Part shown: positions 1-11,099 of the stretch, piece after piece
How positions within the stretch are numbered: the stretch's first letter is position 1
Layout of the letters: the number at the start of each line of letters is the position of its first letter
From: Amycolatopsis endophytica
Lineage (GTDB): Bacteria > Actinomycetota > Actinomycetes > Mycobacteriales > Pseudonocardiaceae
DNA: 64,000 bases
Direction of reading: 5' to 3'
Assembly (NCBI RefSeq): GCF_013410405.1
Contig: NZ_JACCFK010000002.1
Coordinates: 992,001 to 1,056,000, forward strand
Program-made: the position numbers and the translations under genes
Notes under the pieces: generated by a model
Told to the model about the DNA's origin: nothing
What the model saw: only the letters and a program-made list of their open reading frames with translations
The model's database searches: none

Positions 1-522
1 CTCGGCGGGATCTTCGACGCGCTGCGGCCCATCCCGATCTTCGCGCTGATCCCGCTGTTCATCCTGTGGTTCGGGCTCGGCCGGACGCCGCAGATCATCC
101 TCGTCGCCTTCGGCACGTTCGTGGTGCTCGTGGTCACGACGCTGGAAGCGATCCGCAACGTCCCGCCGGTCTATGTGAAGGCCGCGTTGAACCTCGGAGC
201 GTCCCGCGGGTTCATCTACCGCACGGTCGTCGTCCCCTCGATCACGCCGCACCTCATCGGCGCGGTGCGGGTGTCCGCGGCCGCGTCCTGGGGTCTGGGC
301 GTCGCGGCCGAGTTCATCGGAGCGCAGAACGGCCTGGGCTACCTCATCATCAACCGGCAGAACTACCTGGACACCGCGGGCATCGTCGTGCTCGTCGTGG
401 TCTACGCGATCATCGCCTACCTCGTCGACCTGCTCATCCGGCTCGGACAGGGCCGCCTGCTGCGCTGGACCGACCGCGGCTCGGCAGCTTCGTCGGTCAG
501 CTCGGTGCTGGGGGCGGCATGA
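1..522 (+). CDS. ABC transporter permease, nitrate/sulfonate/taurine type (5' truncated)
   Basis: This is the C-terminal part of an inner-membrane permease of the SsuC/TauC/NrtB class; the gene begins before the window and is open from base 1. About 173 residues are visible. They carry hydrophobic membrane segments and the binding-protein-dependent permease signature around 'ALNLGASRGFIYRTVVVPS', the loop that docks on the ATPase. The stop overlaps the ATG of the downstream lipoprotein (ATGA), so the two are translationally coupled parts of one importer. The substrate cannot be told from sequence; sulfonates, nitrate and thiamine-precursor-like compounds are all used by this family. The ATPase is presumably upstream, outside the window. 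Confidence 0.9.
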   Translation, partial: LGGIFDALRPIPIFALIPLFILWFGLGRTPQIILVAFGTFVVLVVTTLEAIRNVPPVYVKAALNLGASRGFIYRTVVVPSITPHLIGAVRVSAAASWGLGVAAEFIGAQNGLGYLIINRQNYLDTAGIVVLVVVYAIIAYLVDLLIRLGQGRLLRWTDRGSAASSVSSVLGAA

Positions 523-1658
523 ACCGGACGACGCGCGGGTGGAAGGCGGCGTGCGGGCTCACCGCGGCCGCGCTGGTGCTCGCCACACAGGCACTGACCG
601 GGTGCGCGGCCGAGGTCAAGAGCAACAGCTCCGAAGTGACCATCGCCGTGCAGCCGTTGCTGGACTACGCCCCCTGGGAGTTCGCCCGGACCCACGGCCT
701 GGCCGCGGAACTGGGACTCACGCTGAACTTCACCTACCTCACCCAGGTCAACACCGCCATCCAGGCGCTGGAACGCCACGAGGTCGACGTGGTGAGCACG
801 TGCACGGCCTGCAACCTGCCCTACCTGGTGTCCGTGCCCTCCGTCCGCGACATCATGACCATCGACCAGTTCAAGGGCTTCATCATCGTCGGCCGGGCCG
901 GCGCGCCCTCCTACGACCAGCTGGTCGCGCAGGGCCACCCGGACGCACAGGCCCGGCAGATCGTCTACGACAACCTCAAGGGCAAGACCCTCATCGGGAA
1001 CAAGGTCATCTTCGGCCCCCTCGTGAAGGGCCTCGAGCAGTACGCGAACCTGCAGCCGGGTGACATCAACATCGTGGACATGCCCGATGACGCGAAGGCG
1101 GCCACCGCGTTCCTCTCCGGGCAGGGCGACTTCTACATGGGCTCGCTCGCGCAGGAGTCGAAGCTGCTGCAGAACTACCCGGACAAGTTCGTCAACGTGG
1201 GCGGCGCGGAGGTCCTGGGCCCGGCCGGCCTGTGGTACTGCACGGCCGCGGTCGACCAGCGGTGGCTGGACAAGAACTTCCCGACCGCGCGGAAGCTCGT
1301 CGCATTGTGGCTGCGCACCAGCCGCTACCTCAACGAACGGCCCGATCTGGCCGTCCCCGAACTGACCCGGGTCATGAACACCCGGTCCGGCAGCACCTAC
1401 ACGCCGGAGCAGATCGAGAACCAGATGCGCCAGTTCGTGCACTACACGGACCCCGCGGCGGCCCGGAACGACGTCTACAACCCGCAGTCGCCGCTGTACT
1501 GGCGCAATTCGCTCGACTTCTACGCCGAACAGAGCGTGGCGGCCGGGGAACTCCCCGCCGGGAGCTCGCTGGACGAGTACAACCTCCAGGAACAGATCTA
1601 CGACTCCGTGATGCGCGACCCGGCACTGGTGGAGTGGATCGAGGCGCCGCTGACCTGA
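519..1658 (+). CDS. ABC transporter substrate-binding lipoprotein (NMT1/SsuA-like)
   Basis: A 379-residue extracytoplasmic solute-binding lipoprotein for the importer whose permease precedes it. A charged start (MNRTTRGWK) is followed by a hydrophobic stretch and the lipobox LTGC at about residues 26-29, so the mature protein should be lipid-anchored at that Cys. The rest resembles the two-lobed nitrate/sulfonate/taurine binding family. The start chosen overlaps the permease stop by 4 nt. The stop codon and that of the convergent next gene sit together in a perfect 12-bp palindrome (1653-1664), so the two genes meet with no spacer. The exact ligand is not evident. Confidence 0.88.
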   Translation: MNRTTRGWKAACGLTAAALVLATQALTGCAAEVKSNSSEVTIAVQPLLDYAPWEFARTHGLAAELGLTLNFTYLTQVNTAIQALERHEVDVVSTCTACNLPYLVSVPSVRDIMTIDQFKGFIIVGRAGAPSYDQLVAQGHPDAQARQIVYDNLKGKTLIGNKVIFGPLVKGLEQYANLQPGDINIVDMPDDAKAATAFLSGQGDFYMGSLAQESKLLQNYPDKFVNVGGAEVLGPAGLWYCTAAVDQRWLDKNFPTARKLVALWLRTSRYLNERPDLAVPELTRVMNTRSGSTYTPEQIENQMRQFVHYTDPAAARNDVYNPQSPLYWRNSLDFYAEQSVAAGELPAGSSLDEYNLQEQIYDSVMRDPALVEWIEAPLT

Positions 1659-2357
1659 TCAGGTGTCCGGCGGGTTGCGGCGCTGACGGCGGTTGCGCCA
1701 CGCGGACGCCAGCCTCGAATGCGGCTGCCACTCCAGGCCGTTGGGCAGGTTCCAGCCGAACCTGACCGCGGCGACGCGGAACAGCAGTGCCCCGACGACG
1801 CCTGCGATGAGACCGGCCAGCGGCGCGCCGAGGTAGGTGCAGACGACCATCGTGGCGGCGACCGCGGCCGCGACCGTGCCGTACAGCGGCGTGCCCCCGA
1901 AGACGGCCGGGACGCGGCGCAGCATGATGTCGCGCAGCGCCCCGCCCCCGACGGCGGTGGTCGTGCCGAGCAGGATCGCAGGCAGCCACCCGAGTCCCGC
2001 GGCGAGCGTCTTCTGCGCACCCGTCACGGACCAGAAACCGATGACGGCGGCGTCCAGGGCGGTGAAGAGCTTGTCCCAGGAGCTCTCACTGATCGAGATG
2101 ACGAACGACAGGAGCGCCCCGGCCAGGGCGGTCGGCAGGTAGGCGTAGTCGGTCAGCGCGACGGGCGGGCCGTTCTGCAGCAACGTGTCGCGGATGACGC
2201 CGCCCCCGAGCCCGGAGATGCTGCCGACCACGAGGAACCCGAACAGGTCGAGCCGCTCCGCGCGGGCCACGGCGCCGCCGAGGATCGCGCAGGCGAACAC
2301 CCCCGCGAGATCGAGGTAGCGCGTGACCTGCGTGATCGCCTCCACCGCTGCCGCCAT
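1659..2357 (-). CDS. TRIC cation channel family membrane protein (UPF0126/YadS-like)
   Basis: A 232-residue polytopic membrane protein built from two repeats, each with a glycine-rich motif followed by Arg-Asp (GGGVIRD near residue 51 and GGGALRD near residue 138). These are hallmarks of the UPF0126 family, the prokaryotic relatives of trimeric intracellular cation channels. About seven membrane segments can be seen. A basic tail (SAWRNRRQRRN) is probably cytoplasmic. Prokaryotic TRICs conduct monovalent cations; a glycine-related role has also been proposed for some members. It stands alone, convergent with the lipoprotein gene. Confidence 0.9.
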   Translation of the reverse strand: MAAAVEAITQVTRYLDLAGVFACAILGGAVARAERLDLFGFLVVGSISGLGGGVIRDTLLQNGPPVALTDYAYLPTALAGALLSFVISISESSWDKLFTALDAAVIGFWSVTGAQKTLAAGLGWLPAILLGTTTAVGGGALRDIMLRRVPAVFGGTPLYGTVAAAVAATMVVCTYLGAPLAGLIAGVVGALLFRVAAVRFGWNLPNGLEWQPHSRLASAWRNRRQRRNPPDT

Positions 2358-2418
2358 ACCCGGTGACTCTAGTGTGGACGGTCTTGTCGCGGCTCCCGTA
2401 GCGAAGTGGGACGGATGT

Positions 2419-2449
2419 CCGTCGCACCCCCGGGCCGGGGGTGCGACGG
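2419..2449 (-). terminator. Hairpin terminator after uvrB
   Basis: A perfect 14-bp stem (2419-2432 with 2436-2449) and 3-nt loop lie six bases beyond the uvrB stop. There is no U-tract, as is common in high-GC actinobacteria. Confidence 0.7.
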
Positions 2450-2454
2450 AGCGG

Positions 2455-4608
<2,154 letters not shown>

Positions 4609-4658
4609 GGGAACCAGAGTAGGCGCGCCCACCGACAGTTTTCAGCGAGGCGGATGTT

Positions 4659-4913
4659 TCAGCAGGCCAGGCGCCGGTCGCGGGCGGCGCGGGCCAGGCA
4701 GGACTCGCACGGCATCCCGCAGATGCGCTCCAGCACCTCGGCGCTGCCGCAGACGATCGGCGCGCCGCAACGGGCGATGAGGACCTCGGGGATCGGGCCG
4801 GTCTCGGGGATGGGCACGAGGTGGCACACGCGGTCGCGTTCGCCCGCGGCGCCCCGGCGCAGGCGCACGAGGGCCATCACTCCGGTCGGCTCGGCGTGGA
4901 CGACGTTCCCCAT
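4659..4913 (-). CDS. Small Cys-rich hypothetical protein
   Basis: An 84-residue protein starting at MGNVVHAEP and ending with a Cys motif, ICGMPCESCLAR (C-x3-C-x2-C), plus two earlier cysteines. This looks like a metal-binding knuckle. The GC-rich third positions and ATG start support coding. A longer in-frame ORF starting at 5165 is unlikely because its extra N-terminus has no protein-like character. I know no function. The gene lies upstream of uvrB on the same strand, 50 bp away, but nothing shows that the two are linked. Confidence 0.65.
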   Translation of the reverse strand: MGNVVHAEPTGVMALVRLRRGAAGERDRVCHLVPIPETGPIPEVLIARCGAPIVCGSAEVLERICGMPCESCLARAARDRRLAC

Positions 4914-5125
4914 AGCACCAGCGTAAACCGGAATAATCGTGGAATCTTCGTGCCGACGGCCCAATCCTGGGGGCCAGGACTGGTCCTGAAGGACGAAAGC
5001 GCAGGACCGCGGGCTGCCGCACAGCCTCATGAAACACCCGAAAGAGACAAAGCGGCCTGGCCGTGTTTCTTCAGCGGCGGAACCGCTTGCCGTGGGCCAC
5101 GCGCTGGCCACTTCCGAAACAGTCG

Positions 5126-6376
5126 CTACGGCGTGGCCAGCACCGCGCCGCCGAGGCGGTGGCACAGGCGCAGCGCCAGTTCGACGTCGAGGCGGTTCTC
5201 CGACACCGGCCGCCCCAGCATCTCCTCCGCCTTGCGGACCCGGTACTGCACGGAGTTCTTGTGCATCGTCAACCGCCCGGCCGCCGCCGTGTAGCTGCCG
5301 CCCGTCGCCAGGAACACGCGCAACGTGTCACGCAGACGGGCGTGCTGCTCGTCGTCGGTGGCGAGGTCGCCCAGGGTGTCGGCGACCCAGCCGCGCGCGG
5401 CGGCCATATCGCCGGCCATCAGCGCCATCGCCCCGACGTCGCGGAAGGTCAGGACCCGGTCGCAGTGCTCGCCCGCGGCGAAGGCCAGGTTGTACACGCG
5501 CTGCGCCTGCCGGTGGCTGGCGCGGAACCCGTCCAGCCCCTCCCCCGGATCGCCGAACGCGAGGCGGATGCCCGAACCGGCCTTGCCGAGCACCTTGCGC
5601 ACATGCTCCTCGTCCGGCATCGCGGGCGTCTCCAGCGGGAACCAGACCCACGCGCACACCTCGTCGTTCGGCACGAACAACGGGCCGCCGGAGCTGGGCA
5701 GGCCCGCGGCGAGCTCGTTCGCGACCGCCTCCAGCCCGCCGAGGACGTGACCGGCGCCGGGATCCGGCGCCTGCCACACGATCATCGCGAGGTGGGTGCC
5801 GCGCAGGCGGTAGCCGAGACTGGTCTCGCTGGTGTCGGTGATCTCGCCGGCGAGCAGCGACCGCACCCTGGCGGCGCGCACCGCGCTGCGGTTGACCAGC
5901 CAGCGGTCGCGTTCCTCCTGGTAGGCGGACACGACCTGCTGCGTGACGCGGTCGATGAACGCGAACGCACCGGTCAGCGCGTGGCCCATCATGCCGCCGA
6001 GCAGCATCGGATCGGGCTCGAGCTTCACCGCTTCCTGCAGGGAATAATCGAGGAGCGCGGTCTGGCCGAGGTAGTAGGCGCGGATCAGATCGACGACCGG
6101 GGTGCCGCGCTGCGCGAGCCTGCGGGCGTACTCCAGCGCCGCGACCGGGGCCTCGACCCGGTGCGGATCGATGCCGTGCTGGAAGATGCGCAGCGCGGTG
6201 TCGACGTTTTGGTAGACGCTCGCGGACAGCAGGCTGACCACGCTCTCGTCGTCGTTGACCAGGTGGGGCAGCTCGCGCGCGTACAACTGCACCAGTTCGC
6301 CGGTCAGTTCGGTGGCCCTGGTCGCCAGCGCGGCGGCCACCCGCGCCACTCCTTGGATCGCGTCTGCCTCCGCCAC
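5126..6376 (-). CDS. PucR/CdaR-family transcriptional regulator
   Basis: A 416-residue regulator. The C-terminus has the PucR-type helix-turn-helix (FLATGGSYTAAAGRLTMHKN, then SVQYRVRKAEEMLGR; about residues 355-400), the DNA-binding hallmark of this family. The central part has the GGDEF-like CdaR fold region, and the N-terminal half is a helical sensory part. Actinobacteria encode many such regulators, usually of unknown ligand. It is transcribed divergently from the DUF402 gene with a short shared control region (58 nt to the DUF402 ATG), so the neighbour may be its target. Confidence 0.88.
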   Translation of the reverse strand: MAEADAIQGVARVAAALATRATELTGELVQLYARELPHLVNDDESVVSLLSASVYQNVDTALRIFQHGIDPHRVEAPVAALEYARRLAQRGTPVVDLIRAYYLGQTALLDYSLQEAVKLEPDPMLLGGMMGHALTGAFAFIDRVTQQVVSAYQEERDRWLVNRSAVRAARVRSLLAGEITDTSETSLGYRLRGTHLAMIVWQAPDPGAGHVLGGLEAVANELAAGLPSSGGPLFVPNDEVCAWVWFPLETPAMPDEEHVRKVLGKAGSGIRLAFGDPGEGLDGFRASHRQAQRVYNLAFAAGEHCDRVLTFRDVGAMALMAGDMAAARGWVADTLGDLATDDEQHARLRDTLRVFLATGGSYTAAAGRLTMHKNSVQYRVRKAEEMLGRPVSENRLDVELALRLCHRLGGAVLATP

Positions 6377-6434
6377 ATGATCACCCTACCGTCGTGACGG
6401 TTTCTTTTCTTATGTGAACCCGCAGAATGAACCC

Positions 6435-6962
6435 ATGACCGCGCACGCCGAGGCCATCCATCCCCCCAAGACCGAGACCTTCGACGTGACCAACCGGACG
6501 AACACCGATCCGAAGGGCATCGCCCGGGAGGTGGAGGAGTACCGGGTCGAGCCGTTCGGCCTGTACCTCGCCCGTCCGGCACCGGGGCGGGCCCAGTTCC
6601 ACTACCTCGAATCGTGGCTGCTGCCCGGACTCGGTCTGCGGCTGACCGACTTCTGGTTCCGGCCCGGTCACGAGCGTGACCAGGACTTCTACCTCGACGT
6701 GGTGTCGGTCGAGCGGGACGGCGGCACCTGGCGGACCACCGACTGGTACCTGGACCTGGTGGTGCGCGAGGGCGAGCGGGTGGAGGTGGTCGACACCGAC
6801 GAGCTGCTCGCCGCGGCCGCCGCCGGCCTGCTCGCCCCTGCCGAGGCCGAGCGCGCGCTGGAGATCACCTACGCCACCGTCGAGGGGCTCGCGGCACACG
6901 GTTACCGCGTCGACCGGTGGCTGTCCACACACGACATTCACCTGACCTGGCGTCGCCGCTGA
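6435..6962 (+). CDS. DUF402 domain-containing protein
   Basis: A 175-residue cytoplasmic protein of the DUF402 family. Members such as FomD and Ntdp act as nucleoside di-/triphosphate or nucleotidyl-ester hydrolases. Typical features are the LYLARP and FHYLESWLLP strands, the acidic motif DFYLDVVSVER and WRTTDWYLDLVV, which supply metal ligands in the family, and a helical C-terminus. ATG 6435 (MTAHAEAI) is preferred. A GTG at 6414 in the same frame would add seven residues. No clear ribosome binding site precedes either start. Substrate unknown. Confidence 0.82.
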   Translation: MTAHAEAIHPPKTETFDVTNRTNTDPKGIAREVEEYRVEPFGLYLARPAPGRAQFHYLESWLLPGLGLRLTDFWFRPGHERDQDFYLDVVSVERDGGTWRTTDWYLDLVVREGERVEVVDTDELLAAAAAGLLAPAEAERALEITYATVEGLAAHGYRVDRWLSTHDIHLTWRRR

Positions 6963-7067
6963 TCCCCGGAATCATCCGATCGGTTGATCGTGGCCCACCG
7001 CCCGGCTGGCTGCGTGGTGACCGCGGGGTCGATCCGGCGCCCGCCGATTCCGCGAATGCTGAGAGCC

Positions 7068-7982
7068 ATGGGGATCATCGAGGTGCACCACCTCAGCAAA
7101 CGTTACGGCGAGAAGGTGGCGGTGGAGGACGTGTCCTTCACCGTCGAACGGGGCGAGATCTTCGGGATCCTGGGCCCGAACGGCGCCGGCAAGACCACGA
7201 CGGCCGAATGCCTGGAGGGGCTGCGGCGGCCGGACGGCGGCACGATCCGCGTGCTGGGGCTCGACCCCCGGCACGAGACCGCACAGCTGCGCCGCCGCCT
7301 GGGCGTGCAGCTGCAGGAAACGCAGCTGCCGGACCGGCTGCGCGTCGGCGAGGCGCTCGATCTGTACGCGTCGTTCTACGACGACCCGGCCGAGCCGGAC
7401 GCGCTGCTGGAGGAGCTGGGACTGACCGGGGTGCGGGGCACGCAATACCGGAAGCTGTCCGGCGGCCAGAAGCAGCGGGTCTCGATCGCGCTCGCGCTGA
7501 TCGGCGGTCCCGAGGTCGCGGTGCTCGACGAGCTGACCACCGGTCTCGACCCGCAGGCGCGCCGCGACACGTGGGAGGTCATCGAGGGCATCCGCGCCCG
7601 TGGCGTGACCATCCTGCTCGTCACGCACTTCATGGAGGAGGCGGAACGGCTGTGTGACCGGATCGCGGTGATCGACGCCGGCCGGGTCGTCGCGACGGAC
7701 ACCCCGGCCGGCCTGGTCGCGCGGGTGAGCGACGAGCAGCGCGTCCGGTTCCGGCCGTCGCGCCCGGTCGCCGACGAGGTGTTCACGGCGCTGCCGGAGG
7801 TGCGGCAGGTGGACCGGCACGGCGAACGGATCGTCGTCACCGGTGACGGCGGCGTGCTGCAGGCCGTCACGTCGGTGCTCGCCCGCAACGGGATCGTCGC
7901 GGGCGAGCTGCGGGTGGAACAGGCCGGGCTGGACGACGCGTTCGTCGCGCTCACCGGCCGCAAGATCGACCAGGGGGCATGA
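7068..7982 (+). CDS. ABC exporter ATP-binding protein (DrrA/CcmA type)
   Basis: A 304-residue ATPase with Walker A (GPNGAGKTT, residues 36-44), signature LSGGQKQRVS, Walker B VAVLDELTTGLDP and H-loop VTHFMEEAE. The C-terminal 70-80 residues form the extra domain seen in ABC-2 exporters for drugs, lipids or polysaccharides. The start MGIIEVHHL is chosen over upstream in-frame codons because family alignment begins here. The stop overlaps the permease start by 4 nt, so the pair is one exporter. With the two-component system downstream, this resembles the common actinobacterial arrangement for envelope-stress or drug-responsive exporters. Confidence 0.93.
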   Translation: MGIIEVHHLSKRYGEKVAVEDVSFTVERGEIFGILGPNGAGKTTTAECLEGLRRPDGGTIRVLGLDPRHETAQLRRRLGVQLQETQLPDRLRVGEALDLYASFYDDPAEPDALLEELGLTGVRGTQYRKLSGGQKQRVSIALALIGGPEVAVLDELTTGLDPQARRDTWEVIEGIRARGVTILLVTHFMEEAERLCDRIAVIDAGRVVATDTPAGLVARVSDEQRVRFRPSRPVADEVFTALPEVRQVDRHGERIVVTGDGGVLQAVTSVLARNGIVAGELRVEQAGLDDAFVALTGRKIDQGA

Positions 7983-8719
7983 TGCTGACCCGGCTCACCG
8001 CCGTCGAGGCGAAACTGTTCCTGCGCGATCCGGGCGCGCCGATCACCGTGATCGGGGTCCCGGTCGCGCTGCTGCTGGTGTTCGGCCTGATGCCGGACAA
8101 CGGCCGGCCGAGCGACGACTTCGGCGGGCAGGCGCCGCTGCCCGGGTTCATCGCACCGCTGGCGGTCGCGATCCTGATCGCGATGCTGGCACTGACGTTG
8201 TTCCCGGCCGCGATGGCATCCCACCGCGAGAAAGGAGTGCTGCGGCGGCTCGCGGCGAGCCCGGTGCCGCCGTCCCGCCTGCTGGCGGCGCAGCTGCTGG
8301 TCAACCTGGGCGCCGCGCTCGTCGTGGTGCTGCTGATCGTCGTGGGCGGGCGGCTCGCGCTCGGACTCGCGCTGCCCGCGAACCCGGGTGGCTTCCTGCT
8401 CACGCTCGTGCTGGGCACGCTCGCGCTGTTCAGCGTCGGGCTGCTGGTCGCCGCGCTGGCCAGCACTGGCAGGGCGGCGAGCGGGATCGGCACCGCCGTG
8501 TTCTTCCCGATGCTGGCGCTGGGCGGGGTGTGGGTGCCCAAGGAACAACTGCCGGGGGTCCTGCGGGGACTGGCCGACGTGCTGCCGCTCGGCGCGACCT
8601 TCAACGCGTTGCGCTCCAGCTGGACAGGCACGTTCCCGGCACCGCTCCAGCTGATCACGCTGGCGGTGTTCGCGCTGGTCTGCGGCGTGGTGGCGGCCCG
8701 GGTGTTCCGGTGGGAGTGA
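7979..8719 (+). CDS. ABC-2 type exporter permease
   Basis: A 246-residue membrane protein with about six hydrophobic segments and the ABC-2 permease pattern FPAAMASHREKGVLRRLAA, an intracellular coupling motif. It also has a late motif, GGVWVPKEQLP, before the last membrane segments. It starts in the stop codon of the ATPase gene (ATGA), so both are made together and should form the membrane part of one exporter. Cargo is unknown. Confidence 0.92.
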   Translation: MMLTRLTAVEAKLFLRDPGAPITVIGVPVALLLVFGLMPDNGRPSDDFGGQAPLPGFIAPLAVAILIAMLALTLFPAAMASHREKGVLRRLAASPVPPSRLLAAQLLVNLGAALVVVLLIVVGGRLALGLALPANPGGFLLTLVLGTLALFSVGLLVAALASTGRAASGIGTAVFFPMLALGGVWVPKEQLPGVLRGLADVLPLGATFNALRSSWTGTFPAPLQLITLAVFALVCGVVAARVFRWE

Positions 8720-8789
8720 AGAACCCGGCCATCGCGGGCAACCGAATCCGGGCCGGCGGCGTCACAGTCACGAAGCTCGTTCGCGTTCC

Positions 8790-8960
8790 GTGCTGGTACT
8801 GGCGGGAGCGGTGGAGCTGTTGTTGCTCGTCACCGGTGGCCGATTCGGCTGCTTCGGCGACGAGCGGTGTTTCCGGGCGGCTGGTCGGCATCTGGCTTGG
8901 GGGTATGCCGACCAGCCGCCGTCACTCCGCCGCCCGGCGGCGGACACCGTGGCCGTACCT
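8790..8960 (+). pseudogene. Remnant of a PMT/GT39-type membrane glycosyltransferase (N-terminus only)
   Basis: The frame beginning near 8790 encodes a hydrophobic start, then GCFGDERCFRAAGRHLAWGY and ADQPPS. The F-x-DE-x-x-F...GRHL-x-x-GY-x-DQPP pattern is what I know from the first lumenal loop of dolichyl-phosphate-mannose mannosyltransferase-like (GT39/ArnT-like) proteins in actinobacteria. After about 55 residues the similarity stops and the frame runs into the kinase promoter region. No other part of the roughly 500-residue enzyme is present, so this is a decayed fragment. The match is from memory of the motif, not from a search. Confidence 0.55.
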
Positions 8961-8987
8961 GCGTGTTTTCGGGGTGTGCGCCGGATA

Positions 8988-10226
8988 ATGGAGCCCGTGA
9001 ACCGTCGCGCCTGGTCCTCGTCGCTCGACTTCGCCGTCGGGCCCGGCGGGCCGCTGCCGGAGCAGTGGAACCGCTGGGTCGACCATCGCCTGCCCTACGT
9101 GCTGCTGGCCGTGGCACTGCTGCTCAGCCGCCGGGCCGATGTCCTGCCACTGGCCGGTGTCACCCTGGCCTGGTTGCTGGCGAAGGACGTCGTGGTGCCC
9201 CCGCGGTGGCGCTCGCACGGGATCACGCTGGCGGTCTGGTTCGCCGGGACGCTGACGCTGGCGTCGATGCTGATGTACCGGGACACGGTCCTCCTGGTGT
9301 TCATGATCAGCTGCTTCTTCAGCGCCCTGAAGCTGAAGCCGGCCCCGCTCGGGGTCCTGGGGCTGGCCGCCACATCCGTGATGATCAACACGATCGGTTC
9401 GGGAGGACCGGGGCAGGCGCTGAGCGAGGACCCGGAGCTGTGGCTGACCGTCATCGCCGTGCAGACCACGGCGATCTGCGGTGGCGCCATGATGGCGCGC
9501 ACGATCAGTGAACAGAACGAGGCACGGCGGGCGGCACTGGCCGAACTGGAGACGGCGTTGCGCGAGAACGCGGGCCTGCACCGGCAACTGCTCGCGCAGG
9601 CGCGGGAGGCCGGGATGCTGGAGGAACGGCAGCGGCTCAGCGTGGAGATCCACGACACGCTCGCGCAGGGGTTCACCGGGATCATCACGCAGCTCGAAGC
9701 CGCCGAAGGAGCCGAGCGCGATCCGGCGGAGTGGCGGCGACGCCTGGCCACGGCCACCGCCCTGGCGAGGGAGAACCTCACCGAGGCACGCCGGTCGGTG
9801 CACGCGCTGCGGCCCGGTCCGCTGGAGGAGGCCGGGCTGCCGGAGGCACTGAACGCGGTGGCCGGCCGATGGGCCCAGCGGTCCTCGGTGGCGGTCGAGT
9901 TCACCGCGACCGGCACGCCGCGGCCGATGCACCCGGAGATCGAGGCAACGCTGCTGCGCATCACCCAGGAAGCACTGTCCAATGTGGCCCGGCACGCTCG
10001 CGCGCGCCGGGTCGGCCTGACACTGTCCTACATGGAGGATCTGGTGACACTCGACGTGCGGGACGACGGGTCCGGCTTCGATCCGGCGCGGCGCGGTGAC
10101 GGGTTCGGGCTCACCGGGATGCTGCACCGGGTGCAGCGGCTGGCCGGGACGCTGGCGATCGAGTCGGAACCCGGTGCGGGCACGGCGATCTCGGCGAGTC
10201 TGCCCGCGATCGGTGCGGCCACGTGA
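8988..10226 (+). CDS. Sensor histidine kinase (NarL/DesK-type, HisKA_3)
   Basis: A 412-residue membrane kinase. The first 170 residues hold about five membrane segments with little outside the membrane, suggesting an intramembrane sensor. A coiled linker follows, then the HisKA_3 dimerisation motif with phospho-acceptor His about 222 (SVEIHDTLAQGFTG), and a C-terminal HATPase (ITQEALSNVARHARA, DDGSGFD, GFGLTGM). ATG 8988 is chosen; a GTG nine bases later is also possible. The longer upstream frame belongs to the glycosyltransferase remnant. The stop overlaps the response-regulator start. It probably controls the ABC exporter just upstream. Confidence 0.92.
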   Translation: MEPVNRRAWSSSLDFAVGPGGPLPEQWNRWVDHRLPYVLLAVALLLSRRADVLPLAGVTLAWLLAKDVVVPPRWRSHGITLAVWFAGTLTLASMLMYRDTVLLVFMISCFFSALKLKPAPLGVLGLAATSVMINTIGSGGPGQALSEDPELWLTVIAVQTTAICGGAMMARTISEQNEARRAALAELETALRENAGLHRQLLAQAREAGMLEERQRLSVEIHDTLAQGFTGIITQLEAAEGAERDPAEWRRRLATATALARENLTEARRSVHALRPGPLEEAGLPEALNAVAGRWAQRSSVAVEFTATGTPRPMHPEIEATLLRITQEALSNVARHARARRVGLTLSYMEDLVTLDVRDDGSGFDPARRGDGFGLTGMLHRVQRLAGTLAIESEPGAGTAISASLPAIGAAT

Positions 10227-10855
10227 TCACCCTCGTCATCGCCGACGACCACCCAGTGGTGCGGGACGGCCTGCGCGGGATCTTCACCACCGAGCACGGG
10301 TTCGAGGTGCTCGGCGAAGCCGGTGACGGCGCGGAGGCGGTGGCGGTCGCCGAACGCGTGACGCCGGACGTCGTGCTGATGGACCTGCGCATGCCGGGCA
10401 CCGACGGGGTGCACGCGATCCGCGAGCTGGCGCGGCGTGGCAACCGGGCGCGGGTGCTCGTGCTGACGACGTACGACACCGACTCGGACGTGCTGCCCGC
10501 GATCGAGGCCGGAGCCACCGGCTACCTGCTCAAGGACGCACCCCGCGAGGAACTGTTCCGCGCGGTGCGGGCGGCTTCGCGCGGCGAGGCGGTGCTCTCC
10601 CCCGCGGTGGCGAGCAGGCTGATGGGGCAGATGCGCGCACCGGCACGGGAGGAGCTGAGCCGTCGCGAAATCGAGGTGCTGACGCTGATCGCTCGCGGCG
10701 GCACGAACAAGGACGCGGCCGCCAGACTGTTCATCAGCGAGGCGACGGTGAAGACGCACCTGCTGCACGCCTACGCCAAGCTCGGGGTCAAGGACCGGGC
10801 GGCCGCGGTGGCCACCGCGTTGCGGCAGGGGCTGATCGATTTCGGCGAGAGCTGA
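10223..10855 (+). CDS. NarL/FixJ-family response regulator
   Basis: A 210-residue cognate regulator of the preceding kinase. The receiver domain has acidic residues in IADDHPVVRDG, phospho-acceptor Asp54 (VVLMDLRMPG) and the conserved Lys in GYLLKDAP. The C-terminal LuxR-type helix-turn-helix reads LSRREIEVLTLIARGGTNKD and SEATVKTHL. The GTG start lies in the kinase stop (GTGA overlap), so expression is coupled. Confidence 0.95.
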   Translation: MITLVIADDHPVVRDGLRGIFTTEHGFEVLGEAGDGAEAVAVAERVTPDVVLMDLRMPGTDGVHAIRELARRGNRARVLVLTTYDTDSDVLPAIEAGATGYLLKDAPREELFRAVRAASRGEAVLSPAVASRLMGQMRAPAREELSRREIEVLTLIARGGTNKDAAARLFISEATVKTHLLHAYAKLGVKDRAAAVATALRQGLIDFGES

Positions 10856-11099
10856 GGCGGGTGTGGAAGTTGTTGCGGCGCTGGGACTCGGCGACGCGTC
10901 GTGCTTTTGATTTTGGTGGGCGGCTCGGCGCTTATGCCGTCAACCCGGGGCCGGGTGGTCAATTCGGAGTCTGCCTGTTCGGCCTTTGGCTGGTGGGGGA
11001 GCGCCTTCGGCGCTGGCCGCTGGTTGCTGGGGCGGCCGGTAGTCGGTCGGCTTGGGTTCGACACGTCTTGGCTGGCTTGCGTTGCCGGGTGGCGGTTCC

